In this document: positions 1-13,064 of the stretch, in pieces
How positions within the stretch are numbered: the stretch's first letter is position 1
How the letters are laid out: every line of letters begins with the position of its first letter
Origin: Dicaeum eximium
Lineage: Eukaryota > Chordata > Aves > Passeriformes > Dicaeidae
DNA: 64,000 nt
Assembly (NCBI GenBank): GCA_013396995.1
Contig: VWZP01005513.1
Location: 1 to 64,000, forward strand
Direction: 5' to 3'
Position numbers and translations under genes: made by a program
Notes under the pieces: model-generated
Seen by the model: only the letters and a program-made list of their open reading frames with translations
Told to the model about the DNA's origin: nothing
Databases searched by the model: none

Positions 1-377
1 ACAAGAGAGCTGGAGAGAGACTTATGACAAGGGCATGTAGAGATTAGTTATAGCAGAGGGCCAGTGGAGCTACAGCTGCCACTGAAAAAGGCTTCAGGTA
101 TCTGCTCATACAGAGTAACATCTACTACCTCAGAAGGCTGCAAGCATCTGCTGATTTATTCCTCTTCAGTATAACTTTTTAAACTCCTGATCTCACATGC
201 ATTCCACCTGTGTGTCTTCTCTACCCTTTTGTGGTTGGTCAGTGCTCCATGGTTCATTACCTTCAGTACTAATTACCTGTCTGACACAGCTGTAGCCCAT
301 CAGGGATGAGGCTCAGCCACAGCCCCACTCCCCACAAGCTCTGTGCCTACAACTGTTAGTCAAGGGATAATGACTGC

Positions 378-617
378 AAACTGAGAGAGAGCAGGTTTAG
401 ATCAGATGTCAGGAAAAGATTCTTTCCTGTGAGGGTGGTGAGGTGCTGGCACAGGTTGCCCAGAGAAGCTGTGTCTGCCCCATTCCTGGAGGTGTCCAAG
501 GCCAGGTTGGATGGGGTTTGAGCAACCTGGTCTGGTGGAAGGTGTCCCTGCCCATGGCAAGGGGTTGGAATGAGATGTTCTTTAATGTTTTGTCCAACCC
601 AAACAATTCTTTGATAC
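378..617 (+). mobile_element. CR1 LINE fragment, 3' end, sense
   Basis: The sequence follows the avian CR1 3' consensus: a gagagcaggtttagat start, gtgagggtggtgaggtgctg, tggatggggtttgagcaacc, a gaatgagatgttcttt block and a degraded tail (acaattctttgatactc). It is strongly 5'-truncated, as is usual for CR1. Divergence is moderate. Confidence 0.9.
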
Positions 618-3600
618 TCAAACTCTTCTCGCACAGAAATAATTTTGCCATCTAATGGATTTGTAAATTGTAGATCAGAACTATCAACCTTGCCAACTCT
701 GTGATGTGTTTCTTCTCATAGGATTTATTGGCTCAAGGAGTAATTCCCCACAAAAGCCTTGGCAGATCTTTAGAACCTGGAAATCATGCTTTGGGGACTG
801 CAGAAGTAGAACCCATCAGTGGGAGATGGAATTCTGTTTTAAACCCATAGTTGCTTTACAGAGAGGCAAAAGTAAGAAATCTCAGAAAATATGTGTTAAT
901 TTTCCCCAGGCCATGCCTCTTTCTGGCACCTTTCCTTCTTCTGCATGAAGGGAACTCACAAGAAAATGTGCTCCTGTGTTAAAGTCTCACTACACAGAAG
1001 TAGTGTGTACTACTAGAGAGAAGTAGCACTAATGTTAGAGCAGAACCAACTTAGAATCTAAAATATGTGTCAGTGTCTCCCTTATTAAGTTTTTCATTAT
1101 TTATTTAAAAGTAAAAAAGTGTATAATTAAGAATGTTTTTTAATTATGTAACTTGGCAGTTGAAGACAGTGACACACTGTTTTCATAGCTGTGGTACATT
1201 AATTTTTCATAAATCCCAAGCAAAGCTGTAGTCTGAATATTGTTATATATGGCTGATGCTTGGATCATATTTTCAGAAATTGAGTAACCTGAAGTTATGA
1301 ATCATGCCCTAGGAGTTTTTAATTTCTATCATATGCTTTCATGACAATTGGTAGTATAAAAAGAACCATGGCAACATGGTTGATGGGAGGGAAAACAAAT
1401 TTGAGAAGGTAGTAATTATTAATCACTGCAACTAAAAGCAGCTAGGCAAATAATTCAGGCCAGAGTATATTTTATAGCTAATTTAAAAAAAAATAAATAA
1501 AAAAAACAAAGGAAAATTACTAGAAGTATAAAAATGTGAGTGATTTTTTTTTCTATAAATATTTAGCAGCTGCCAACCCCCTCCTCTTGTCCCTACAAAT
1601 GAATAATCAGTTCTTTGATATAAGAGCAGGGAGCTAATGCAGATCACAAAATGACATCTGAGCTGTCATTAACTGCCATGGAACAAAAATGTGAGGTTAG
1701 ATCTAAACCAAGTAATTAGAGGGGATGTTTCATCTGGACAAGTGGTCATATCTATGAAAAATAACTGTTATGTGAAGAAAGAGAATGGCCCTGAATAACC
1801 AAACTACCAATTCCCTGAGTCCATAGCTGCTGTTGCTCCCCTGGGGCTTAGCAATCAAAACAAGAGGGTTTTTCCTCAACCATTAAACACAGCAAGTCCA
1901 TGGAAAAAGTTCTTAAGAAAAATCTGCTCACTGATGGCCTAGAGTACAGACTGAAGTAGGTAGTAAAGTAACATTATTGAAAGGAAAATGTAATGTTTGA
2001 ACTCTGTTCCCTGTCATTCTGTCAGTGCTAGGAACTTATGCTAGGGTTTTAGCTCAAGACAAAACATGGTTTTATGTACACTCTTAGAGTTGGGTGGGGT
2101 TTTTTATGTTTATGTTTGGGTTTGCTTTTTGATTTTTTAAAAATAAATAACAGTGAGAAGAACATGAAAGAGAACAGTGAGAATTTCCCCAAAAGATGTA
2201 GTTAAGTGTAAATTTTCCAACTATGTTTGGAGGCTCTTAAAAGTGACCTTCTGTGAGTTTTTCTGCAGAAGTCTAACCTTTAAACCTGTCCTGCCATTTT
2301 TCAGAGCTGCCAAGAAAACTGATGCTACTGCACTGTTTCCCCCCTCAGTGATTAATGTGACTTGGTGAGAAATCTCTGTTTTCCTTGTGCAAGATGAAGG
2401 AAAAGGAGGAAGAGATCTTTATTATTAATTTAATTCCTATGAAGGTTGTCCATCTGTATAACAGAAAGCTCTGTCTTTAAGACTGTTTTGGCAGGGGTAC
2501 TATTGCTCACACAAAATATATAAATATCCCTGCTTCTCCCAAATAGTATTGCTGTGTTCCCACGATCAGATACTCTTTAAAAATTCTGGAATGAAAATTC
2601 AAATAAAATTTCATAATATCAAATATATAAAATAATTTTTAGTAAAATCAAATCATATTTTATCAAATAATTTTTTCTGCATCTCTAGAAAATGGGTTAA
2701 GGCAGCTAGTGGTTCTTTCCTGCTGGATTTCTATGGATAGTATGCACAGCTTCTGAAATAGCCAGTGCTAATTAAATTATATAATTACAATGAGCAACAA
2801 GTTAATCCACACCCACAAATATTCATGACATCTGAATCAGGTACTTCAAGTAAGTACATAAATCTAGTTGAGTAAGGATTTGATTTGGAAACAGGTGCTC
2901 TGTTGAAGTTTGAAAAATGCCATTAACTCAGGAATCAGTTGGTTTAATTTAAACAGTTTTACTGGATGTTTTTACTTTAGGCTACAGCCCTACCTATTTT
3001 ATATGGCTTGGCCTATTGAAAAAGTAACCAAGATTTTTCCTCCTCTGTTTACATCAGAATAAGGAATGTGTAAATGTGACAGTCTCTGGCACTTGCTTAA
3101 GTCATCACCCTCAGCAGGAAGGAGTGCCCAGTGTCTGTTACTGTCTGAAGACTTTTCTCCACCCTTCTAAAAATGAATTTGCTGCTAAATTTTAATTCCT
3201 CTTGTAAAGGTGGATGAAAATTATTCTAACTGAAATCTTAGAAGAGTAAAGAAAAGCTAAAGTCTCAATGATCATAGAGACTACCTTATTTGAATCTGCA
3301 GTCCTATTTGTATTAAAAAAAAACTATCCCGAAGGCCATAAAATTGATTCCCTGCAGCAAATATTTCTACTGAACAGATTTCAGGTAAAGCTGTTTGAGA
3401 GAAATGGGGAGTAAAAATTAACACTACTCATTTTACATGGAAGGAGGTAGTGAATATTTGCTCAGGAATCATTTATATATTTCTCTGGAATTTAGAAAGG
3501 ATAATATACAAAGCATTTTAACAGTTCAAAGGAACCATCTGCAAAAGCAGGAAGTTTCATATCAAATTAAAATGTATTTAATGTTCATTATTCATTAATT

Positions 3601-6600
3601 AAATAACACTTTCAGTTATTATAAGTTGTTTGTATATTTGCATGTATTTTTAGTTCTAAATGCAGAGCAAACAACCATATTTTTAAATTTTATAAATTGA
3701 TACTTGTTAGTATCCTCAACCATTGAAAACATTGTAAAAATTTACAATTAAAACTTTTGTTACTGTATCTTACTTTGGTGTTTACTTGTATTTCCTAATT
3801 TGTAACAGTATTACAGAGGTGTAACTTAGGCTGATAAATTCAGGTCCATTCTTTCAAATTGTTTAGAAATTGTTTAGAAAAATGAACTGCAATAATTACT
3901 TTGCCTTGCAAATATTCTAATGGATTTATTCAGGTTGAATGTAGAGGTCAAGAAGGAATATGATTCCTAAATTTTGATATAAAGTGTCTAAAAGGCTGTT
4001 AGTTATTGCTTTAAGCACTTACTCATTAGCAGTTGTCTATTTCATGGAGAAAATTCTTCGTGTACATCACTGGTTCACTGTGTCAAGAGACTTGTTAATC
4101 CATCCATATACTTGAAAAGTAGTATTTTCTGTCTTGAGAGGAAATACCAAATATGTGAGCTCCAAGCAGGATCTGTACAGAAGGAGATAAGCCAGAGGGG
4201 AAGGTCTGTTTCAAACAGTGAATTATTAGTTTCTGCTTTAATAAAACCAAAGCCTGCAAGGAATTGTTTGGTTTCCACATAAGTGTGGAGACAATAGTTT
4301 TGTTTTTTCTCTGCAAAATCTTTCTTTATTCCCTGTCTCTCCCAAGTCCTTTAGAACCACATAAGTACCCCAAATTTGGTAATGTATCTGTGAAATGTGT
4401 TGCCACCCACACTTCCACAAGACTTGTTCCTGTGAGCTGGAACTTGTGCTGCAGTTGCTGTTTGAGAAGGCTCCCAGACCACTCACACGCTGCTTCTGAG
4501 CCCTTCGTGGTGCTCCTAAAAGTCACTGGCACAGTGTTGCTGTTTACATGCAGATCCAAGAGGAGTCAGGGTATTCCCATTACTGGTTCCAACCTTCAAA
4601 TCTTCTTGGTTTTGGCAGTCTAGAAAAATGAATGCAGCAGATCTGTTCTGTGAGCTCTACCCAGCAGAATGTGACTGTCGGACAAATATAACAATTGAAA
4701 AGCAGTTCATTGATACTTACCCAGGTTTTGAAGCTGAAACCTCAGGAGGTAGCTTTTACTGTGTTAAAGTTAAAACATGAAATAATGGCTCATGTCCAAA
4801 TATGTGGATATGCCTAAAAAAAGTATATCTCAGGTGATTCTAGTAGCAGTTCTTTCCCTCACAAGGTGATCTGCCAGGTGGTCAAACTGAGCAGACAGAT
4901 TTTGGAGAAATCAGTATTTAAAGGGTTTTATACTCTCACTCCATGATTCATGGATTCATGATTATCTAATAAACACTTTTTTCAACATCTTCCCCATATA
5001 GAGAGGCTTCTTTCTGATTGCCAGCAGAAGTAGCCAGACTGCACAGACCCAGGGAAATGCAAGTGTGGGCCTTGGTTCAGACTGCTCTAATTTTTTTCTT
5101 TTTAAAAGGTTCTAGTAACAGATAACATCAATAAGTACATATATAGATGTTACTATTTTTAATAAACATGGCTTGTGATGCAGTGAGTTTGCATTACTTT
5201 TGTAGAGTAACTGCTAAGGGAATGTGTGGGACAGACTGCAGATACTTTTAGTATGTCACACATTGAAGTCAATATTTATAATGCAGCATTTATTGTTTCA
5301 TGTGAGACAGTAATCTGTGAGCAAACCCAAAGGGCTTAAAAGTTAACTTTTCTTGGAACAACAGTTAGAAATGAGGCTGTTTTCAAAGTTTATCTGATCT
5401 TATGAGTCATAGTAAGGAACAAAAAATGAGATAACTCTTATAGAGATTGTTCCTTTTGATTTATATATACTTCTTTTTTCAGAAAAACGGTGAACATTTA
5501 AGAAGTTCTCTTCATATTAAAACACTGTCTGGCACCTGAGACTGCAGAGATATGCCAAAAATAAAAATAGAATATAAAAACCCACAAATGTCTAGAATTG
5601 GAGAGAAAGATTTTATCAAAGGAATTTTATTCCTAGAAAATTCAGGAGAAAAAGTTTTTCTCAGCAGAAACCCTGACAATTTCAGCTTTCTATTAGAATT
5701 ACTCTATCTCTACATGTTTTGTCCCAGTAATAATTATGGTATTGGCCATTTAAATAGTGAAGAAATACTTCCTTAAAAATCTAGTTTTAGACATATAGAA
5801 TGAGAGAGTCACAGTAGGTGCAAGATCTAAGAGTCAAATGAATTAGCATTTTACCTCCACTGATTGAGTAACTTGATGGTAGGTGGTGTAGCTGAGATGT
5901 AAATTACCTCATTAGTATGGTCATAAAAATTTGATAAAATGAGATATTATTGGAGTTGGTTACTACTTTTAAAGTAAAGAAGTACTTCTAGTTAGCTCAT
6001 ACCAGCATGAACTGTGAGAAGAGGCACATAGTAGAATATTTGCTTCCACATTTAGCAGGAGTCTTTAAAGTTGGTGGAAATAGTGTAATAATTAGTCCTG
6101 CTGCTATTCTAGCTTTGGGTTCTGATAGGTGGTTGTAAGTTTATTTTTACCAAGTATTTCTGAAAGTCTTTGAAGCAGTGGAACACAGCAGTGCTGGTCA
6201 TTGCTTTTTCCTGGTCAGTTCTGAGTGAGCTGCTATTCAGCATTTCACTGATACAGACTTTGTCGTGTTTGTAGTTGCATGTCAGATGGAGATTTCTGAC
6301 CTCATCACATCAAATTTTCAATCCAGGACAGTTGGATCCAAATGTTAATCCAGTATTAAACTAATAGACAAATTAAATTAGATTAAATTTCTGGAAGCAA
6401 TTCTGTAGTTTCAGTTAGTGACTTCTTTATAAATATGCAGAAATCATCAGCACTCACCAAGCCTTCCAAAGTATGTTCTAGTCTATTGGATTTGTGAATT
6501 TATGGAATTATTGTGACTTTATGTAGCACTTGAAAACAAATCAAGGAGACCAGCAGAAAATAATTACAGCTGTGTGTTGTAGCATTATATGGGCAGATAC

Positions 6601-7482
6601 AATTAGTTCAGGAGCTAAACCTTGAAGTGCTGTACACATTCAGAGTCCAGGGATAACAGTGCAGTTCTGTGGTAAATAAGGGAATGACACAGATTTACTT
6701 AAATATTTAACCTGAATTACATTCAAAAAGATCTCTGAGAGTAACATTTAGTCTAGATCAGAGAGAAATTATTGAAAAAGACAGGTTTTGCAAACTGCCT
6801 ACCTGATATATCAGAAGATATTTGGAAATTGAAAGTATCCTAAATTTTGCATCTCCTTAACTTCCCTGAAAGGAAGGGTCACAAATGCTGATTTTCACTA
6901 TTTTGAGGCTGATTTTGGGCAGTTATCTCAGTGTGATGACATGTTTGCGAAGAGTTTGCAACTCTACAACTACAGCTCCATCAGACATAACTGACTTTGA
7001 AAATGCAGTAGTCACTGATACCTCCCTCGACTTCATTATCTAAGAACACTTCATTTCTCACTTGGAAATGTTCCACTTTCTAGTGCTTTTTATTGAGTGG
7101 TACTGACCTTAAGTATTTTGTTCTGGTGTTGTGGACATGACAGTCTCTGAAGGAGAAAGGACAATCTGAAAAAAAGAAATGTCTGTTTTTGAGAGATGCA
7201 ACCTGAATTTGCATCACCCAAAATAGTCCTATCACCCAAGTAGTGGAAATACATCTATTGATTTGATTCAAACTGTTTTCCATCACTGGCACCTCATATA
7301 TTGTGTGCATGCATCTGCACAGCAAAGTGACCCATAAAAATGATGAATAGCAGCTGTATTGAAATCTGTCACTTGCTGAGTCATGCTTTCCAAAAACGTT
7401 GATGACAAAGCAGGTGTAAATGATTTTCCTGTAAAATCCTCTGAAGATTAATTTGGTCCTTTGTTACATTAATTCAGTGTCA

Positions 7483-8091
7483 GATATCAGAAGCAGCCCA
7501 TCTTTCTGCAGTCCAGAAAGCCAAATGTGTCCTTGGCTGCATCAAGAGCCGTGTGAGCAGCAGGTGAGGGAAGGGATTCTGCTCTGCTGAGACCCCTCTG
7601 CAGGGCTGCATCCAGCTCTGGGGTCCCAGTACAGAAGGACAGGGACCTCTGGGAAAAAGCCCAGAGGAAGCCACCAGGCTGTTTAGAGGGAGCATCTCTC
7701 CTATGAGGAAAGACTGAGAGAATTGGGATTGTTCAGCCTGGAGAAGTCTGCAGGGTGACCCAATTGTGGCCTTCCAGTTCCTGAAGGAAGCCTCCAGGAA
7801 AGACAGAGAGAAACTTTCTACAAGAGCATGCAGTGACAGGACAAGGGAGAATGGCCTCAAAATGACAGAGAAAAGATTTAGATTGGATATTAGGGGGAAA
7901 CTTCTTACTGTGGGGGTGGTGAAGCTCTGGAAGAGGTTCCATGGAGGAGCTGTGGGTGCCCATCCCTGGAAGTGTTCAAGGCCAGGATAGATGGAGCTTT
8001 GAGCAGTCTGGTCTAGTGGAAGTGTCCCTGCCCAAGGAATGAGATGATCTTTAAGGTCTCTTCTAACCCAGACAATTCTATGATTCTATGA
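7483..8091 (+). mobile_element. CR1 LINE fragment with intact 3' tail, sense
   Basis: About 610 bases cover the end of the CR1 ORF2 and the 3' UTR: a gctgcatcaagagc start, gagaggaaagactgagagaa-like sequence, a tggatattagggggaaac block, gggggtggtgaagctctgg, and the terminal attctatgattctatgat tail. It is the most complete sense copy in the window. Short open frames on both strands here belong to the element. Confidence 0.93.
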
Positions 8092-8596
8092 TCTCCTTCC
8101 CCATTGATTCTGGTAATGGAAAAGATTGACTTCTACATTTTTTAGTAGGGCTGTCAAACCCAACTGAGCTTTGATAAGGCAGGTTACTGTATGAGGTGAT
8201 TCAGGCAACTGAGCTGATCACTGGAAGTGCCAATTTTCAGTATAGATGTTGGCAAAAGTAGCTGTAATTGGTAATTTCTTCTAACACTGTTGAATCTGAG
8301 AAGGAAATCTACCTCAGGATTTGGATCTCAGGAGTATGGAGAGTTATTGAGCTTCAGTCTCCATGGATGCAGAGGTGCCCTTGATTTCAAATTCAAAAAA
8401 GTATTCATTAAGATGTGAGCATAGTTATTACTTTTTCAGTTGTGGGAATTTGGGATGTTAATTTTACTTTGAGTCAGTCTGTATCCCCTTGTCAGGTGTA
8501 TTTCTTATAATTGTCTTAAAATTGCACTTCACTTAGCATTCAACTCATCTTTGATTCAGTTTTTTCTATCTTTACATGGAAATCCAAATATTATTT

Positions 8597-8831
8597 AGTT
8601 CATTAATTTTCCTATATGTGTATCACTTATTGTAATATCAGTTTGGTGTGGGTTGTGGTATCTTTTGGTGGAGCTGACGACATCATAGATCAATTCAGTC
8701 ATTAAATGTAATGCTTTTTCAGTCTCTTCCTTTGCTTCAATTTCAGAAAAATACTTTTTGTAATCATCTCTTGCAAAACATTGTTTTCCCAGTTTGTTTG
8801 CTTGGTACAAAGTGTAGGCTCCATTAAGAGG
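8597..8831 (-). other. Minus-strand open island with coding-like composition, unknown
   Basis: About 77 codons are open on the minus strand between a TAA at 8832-8834 and a stop near 8595. The translation includes YQANKLGKQCFARDDYKKYF and EETEKALHLMTELIYDVVSS, with an amphipathic helical look. It has no ATG at its start, and its frame is opposite to CFAP47. It could be a decayed retrocopy or transposon fragment, or chance in AT-rich DNA. I do not recognise it. Confidence 0.25.
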
Positions 8832-11800
8832 TTAACAGTGTAATAATTTTTAGTCAGGGAACTTTGAATTATTGTAATAACTTATGAACTAATCATTGCT
8901 GTATTCTGTTTCAGGGCATTATTACTTAGGCACTAATGCACATTTCAGCTAAAAGAAATTCAATTCTGTGTGATTTTTCTATGTAAATTTATATGTAAAT
9001 TTAAACCTGAAACTCACTGCCCTATTAGATTCTGATATTAAATGTTCTGTGCAAATTTTTCCCTTCTAGTTAATTTCCTGTACAGCAATAGTAATAGGAA
9101 TGGATTCCTTGCTAAGCAAGTTTTACAAATATATAATTTGCTTAAGGTGTTTAGTCCTAAATTTCAAGTAGTTCAATTTGCTGTTCTGATAGACTTCACT
9201 GCTGATGAACAGTTGGTGCCTTTTTGAAAGCTGATCATTTGTAAGGCAAAATATGCCAAGGGTAATGGGAAAATACAGTATCAAGAGAATAGCAATGCTG
9301 TGGTTCTCTAGCCTCATAACCCTGCATGGAAAGGAGAGGGTTATCCTGGCAATTCATTTACATCTCAGAGAGAAAACAGAAAAACAAAAAACCAAACCAA
9401 AACAAAATAAAAAAGGAGCTTGTACAGTGAGGGAGATGGTTCACTTCACAAAGATCTTCTCCACTGGCTTAGGAGTGAATTGGAAGGCTGAAGGACGAGC
9501 CCCTCAGGACAGAGGAGTCAGGAGTTCCGTGTGTGAGGGATCAGTGCCAGAGAGCCCCAGCTGAGTGTGGACCTGCGTGTCTGGGTTGGGGGCTGTGTGT
9601 ACAAAAGGGGGGTGAGGTGTCACTTGGGGGCACTTTGCATAGAGCAGTTCAAGAGCCAAAAAAGATTTCTAGAAGTAACCAAACCAAACTGGGCTGAGCT
9701 CTGTTCAGCATGGTCCTGAGACTGCCATTAGCTGCTGCTGCTCAACTCACTTGGGCCTCTTTTGTTCCAAGAAACAGAAATGAGTTAATAATGAGAATAC
9801 AGCAAGAGACTCTAACTCCTACTACTGACATATAGACACTGATGGGGATGTTGAAAGCTCTGATCTTTTTGAGCCTATGGAAGAGAGAAGGCCAAGATCT
9901 ATTTTTTCAACAATATTGCCACCATTCCATGTTCAGTCCTTGAGGGAGTGAGCAACACTCCTGCTTGTCAGGTGCAGCACAGAGAAAGAAGGCACTTTTT
10001 ACTTGTCCATCTAGAAAAACCATGATTTGGACAAAGACCTACAGAGGGAAGAATTTCTGCTGCATTATATCACCAGGCCTATAAAAATAACTTTCTTGCT
10101 GCTGTCTCAACTTGGAAATTTGCTTCTATAGCCACAGCCTGGCAAACACGGGAGCAAATAAAAATCCTTTCACCTCAAGGTCTATGGATTGAAAAAGCTT
10201 CAATGTGGAATGAATGCCATCTCTGTAATGAAACTAGATTTTAATTGCATTCAGTTTTTCTAAAGAATAAGAATTGTAGTCAGCCTCTTACACACTTTGG
10301 CCAGGTAGTGCTTTTATTGACACCTGCTGAAGGTGAGAATAGGATTATTACTGAACACAGAGAATTGTTATGCTCAGAAATTGTAGAATGTGTCCATCTT
10401 CCTGCAAATTACCCTGTTGAACTTAGAATACGATTAGTTGATAGTTCAGTGCACTGTATAAATTAATAAAAGTAAACTTGCATACTATGGACTTAAATAA
10501 ATTAGATCCAGTGGCTCAAAGAAAGAAATAGGGAAAGGAATGATGAGAAAATCTTTGGCATAAAATATGTCAGGAAAATATTTCAGCAAACATTTCACAA
10601 ATGATGGTGAGCATATTTCTAAACAGAGTCTGGTTTACAGAGTATTAAACCTATGCATAGACTTAGGCTATTAATGTGGGATCAAGTGTTAGCAGTCGAT
10701 TGTTTTTTCAATTTCCATAGGGAAAAAATGTTACCTCATATTTACATTTCATTTTATTTAATTTTAACTCTGGTGAGATTATTTTAAATAGCCTGCACTG
10801 GACAAGAAATGGGTAATTGAAAGTTCTAAAGGAATAATAGCATGACATATTGCTCAAAAGTGGCTCTGTTTTGGTGACTGGCAGCCTTGATATAAGAAAT
10901 GTTTGAGGAAAGAGATTAATTTTCTTATTTTCTCAACTTTTACATTTCTCCTCTGTCAAAATGTTTATAAAATACTCAGCACTGAAATGTGGAACTAAAT
11001 TAATGACTATAAATGTCATTGTGTATTTGGAAATTGCCTGTGATGTTCCTCTTTCACATTCTGTCTGGTAAAATGGTACTTTCAAGGTAAATAATACTCT
11101 TAGCAATTTCATGGGCATTTTGTTATTTATCCTAGTTCTATGCCTCCATAACAATCCAATGAGGCCTAGAAATGTTAAAAAAATTTATATGTATATTCTG
11201 CTGATAAACATGCATCTGTTCTTATTACCATCTATGAAGCAGCAGATCATTGAAATGTGTGTGGCAATTCCAGGCAAATTTCCTGGGAAATTCCAGGGAA
11301 ATACATAATTGTAAGCATTCATTTTATACTTGCAAGAGAATAGTGTTTTATGATAATACTGGCAATGTAAAATTTCCTTTGTATACAAGATTAAAAAGAA
11401 TTCTTTCATAGTTGCAGCTTTTTTCCTAAATCAACTGTCCCATATTTCCTTTTTACTGTAAAAGTATTTTTTCAACACAGCATGTAGATGTTTTACTATA
11501 AAATTGTTATGAAGCCTTTGGCAATAAAATGGTAGATAGATTTAGAAACTTGTTTACACCAGTAAAAACTATTAATCTGATCTTTAAAATATTTTATGGC
11601 AAATTTAAATCCCATTTTACTGATGCAAGGCACTTAAATGATTTAAATTGTTGGCGTAGTCTTGCCATCTGTAGAACATTAAATGTGTTTAATGTATATT
11701 CCAGTAGTCATTGTCTATAAATGGAAATATATAGAAATTTACCAATGCAAGAAATTTACCAAGAAATTTATCATAGGCAGGCTGAAATCAGTGTGAGGCA

Positions 11801-13064
11801 GCTCTGTGTGGGGTCATAAAAGTATTTCCTATTAATTTTTTAGTGTGTTATTAATTTTAATAGGCATTTTATATTTTTCTCCTTTCATATTGCAACTTGA
11901 ATTCTTTACTTTTTACAAAAAAGTGTGTGGAATAATTTTGCTGTGAGAAACAAATATAACACTATGTGTTGTAAAAAGCCAAACCGACTTGCATTTTGAA
12001 ACAAACTGCTTGGTTAGAGCAAAGGAAAGAGACCAGAATAAGACACAAATATAGGTACAGAGAAATAAACACATAGCTTTATTTTTGGATTTCGTGTATT
12101 TTCTATGGATGAATATATATAAATAGAACATATGTATTTTAACCTGCAGCTATGTCTCCTGGATTATCACAGTGTGCTGCCAGCATAGGTAAATTCCTTC
12201 TCATCTATTCCAAGTGCTCTGTTTCATGAAGTGTATTGCTACTGATACACACAGAGCACACAGGATGAATTCACACCATTTCTAACCTTAGAGTGGAAGG
12301 AACTCTGCTGAAATGTAGGAGCTGTGCAGACTGAGCTCTCTCTGCCCAATTCCTGCTCATCCTAAAGGTGTTCCACGTGTAAAATATGCATATTTATCTA
12401 ATGAGGCCATATTTTGGCTCTGTTTTATTACAGTAACTTTAATTGTATCAATGTTTTCCAGGTGGTCAAGGAAAGGTGGTCATTCCCTTAAGCTTTAAAG
12501 AAAGATATAGAGATCACTAGTGAGGGAAATGGCCTAGAGGAATAAGAGAAGGAATATTTGTTGTCGGGGTGTTGTTTTAATGTCAAGTATTATGATGTGA
12601 CTTATAAATTAAGGGAACAGATCCAACAGAATTCAGCCTAATCATTAGCCAGCTTGCAAAGTGGATATTTCCAGTTGTCGGTGCTTGGCTGTTGGGAGAC
12701 AGCTTGGAGTTTTTACCTGCTTGGGATTACAGCAGATGGGCTTGAAAGGTCTATTTTGGCAAGCCTTGGACATAACCTTGGAATGTGAAGTGGGCTGTTA
12801 GAATGCGGACCAGCAGGAAGATTTGAACTTTTCCGTATTTATGGAATTAAAGAGTTTACAATTTGAAATGTAAATGTTGTCTGAAATGTTTCTTGCTGCA
12901 ACTTGGCTTTTTTTGGGTTAGTCCACATCAAACAAAGGTGCAGCCTGAGTTTGCATAAGTGTAAACAATGAGTAAGCACCTTATGCTTGTTTGAGAAATA
13001 TCTTTTACGTGTAATCGCTCATAATCAATTTTGTGATTTTGGGTTTTTTAAAAATTCTTTCTAG

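Larger units (their letters stand above)
1..13064 (+). other. CFAP47: Intron of CFAP47 upstream of the first visible exon
   Basis: No CFAP47 coding sequence is recognisable here. In particular I find no match to the FWYNLEI-type motif expected in the preceding exon. The stretch contains CR1 copies at 378-617 and 7483-8091. It also has several short open islands with plausible splice borders that do not match CFAP47 (722-871, 4355-4432, 4619-4748, 10253-10466), a minus-strand open island (8597-8831), and a G-rich unexplained block around 9410-9620. The rest is AT-rich sequence without a feature I can name. That this is intron is inferred from the phase-0 acceptor at 13064. Confidence 0.6.

Noticed and set aside
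722..871. Upstream CFAP47 exon
   Set aside because: Splice borders and frame are good, but the residues do not match the CFAP47 segment that must precede exon 1 (FWYNLEI-type), and its phase does not join exon 1.
2272..2366. Exon between a ttttctgcag acceptor and TTG|gtgaga
   Set aside because: It is short, its phases fit no neighbour, and there is no homology to CFAP47.
4619..4748. Upstream CFAP47 exon
   Set aside because: The frame is open and the borders plausible, but it ends in phase 1 while exon 1 starts in phase 0, and there is no similarity to the expected CFAP47 residues.
7480..7990. Open frames of 74-126 codons on both strands
   Set aside because: They lie wholly inside a CR1 element.
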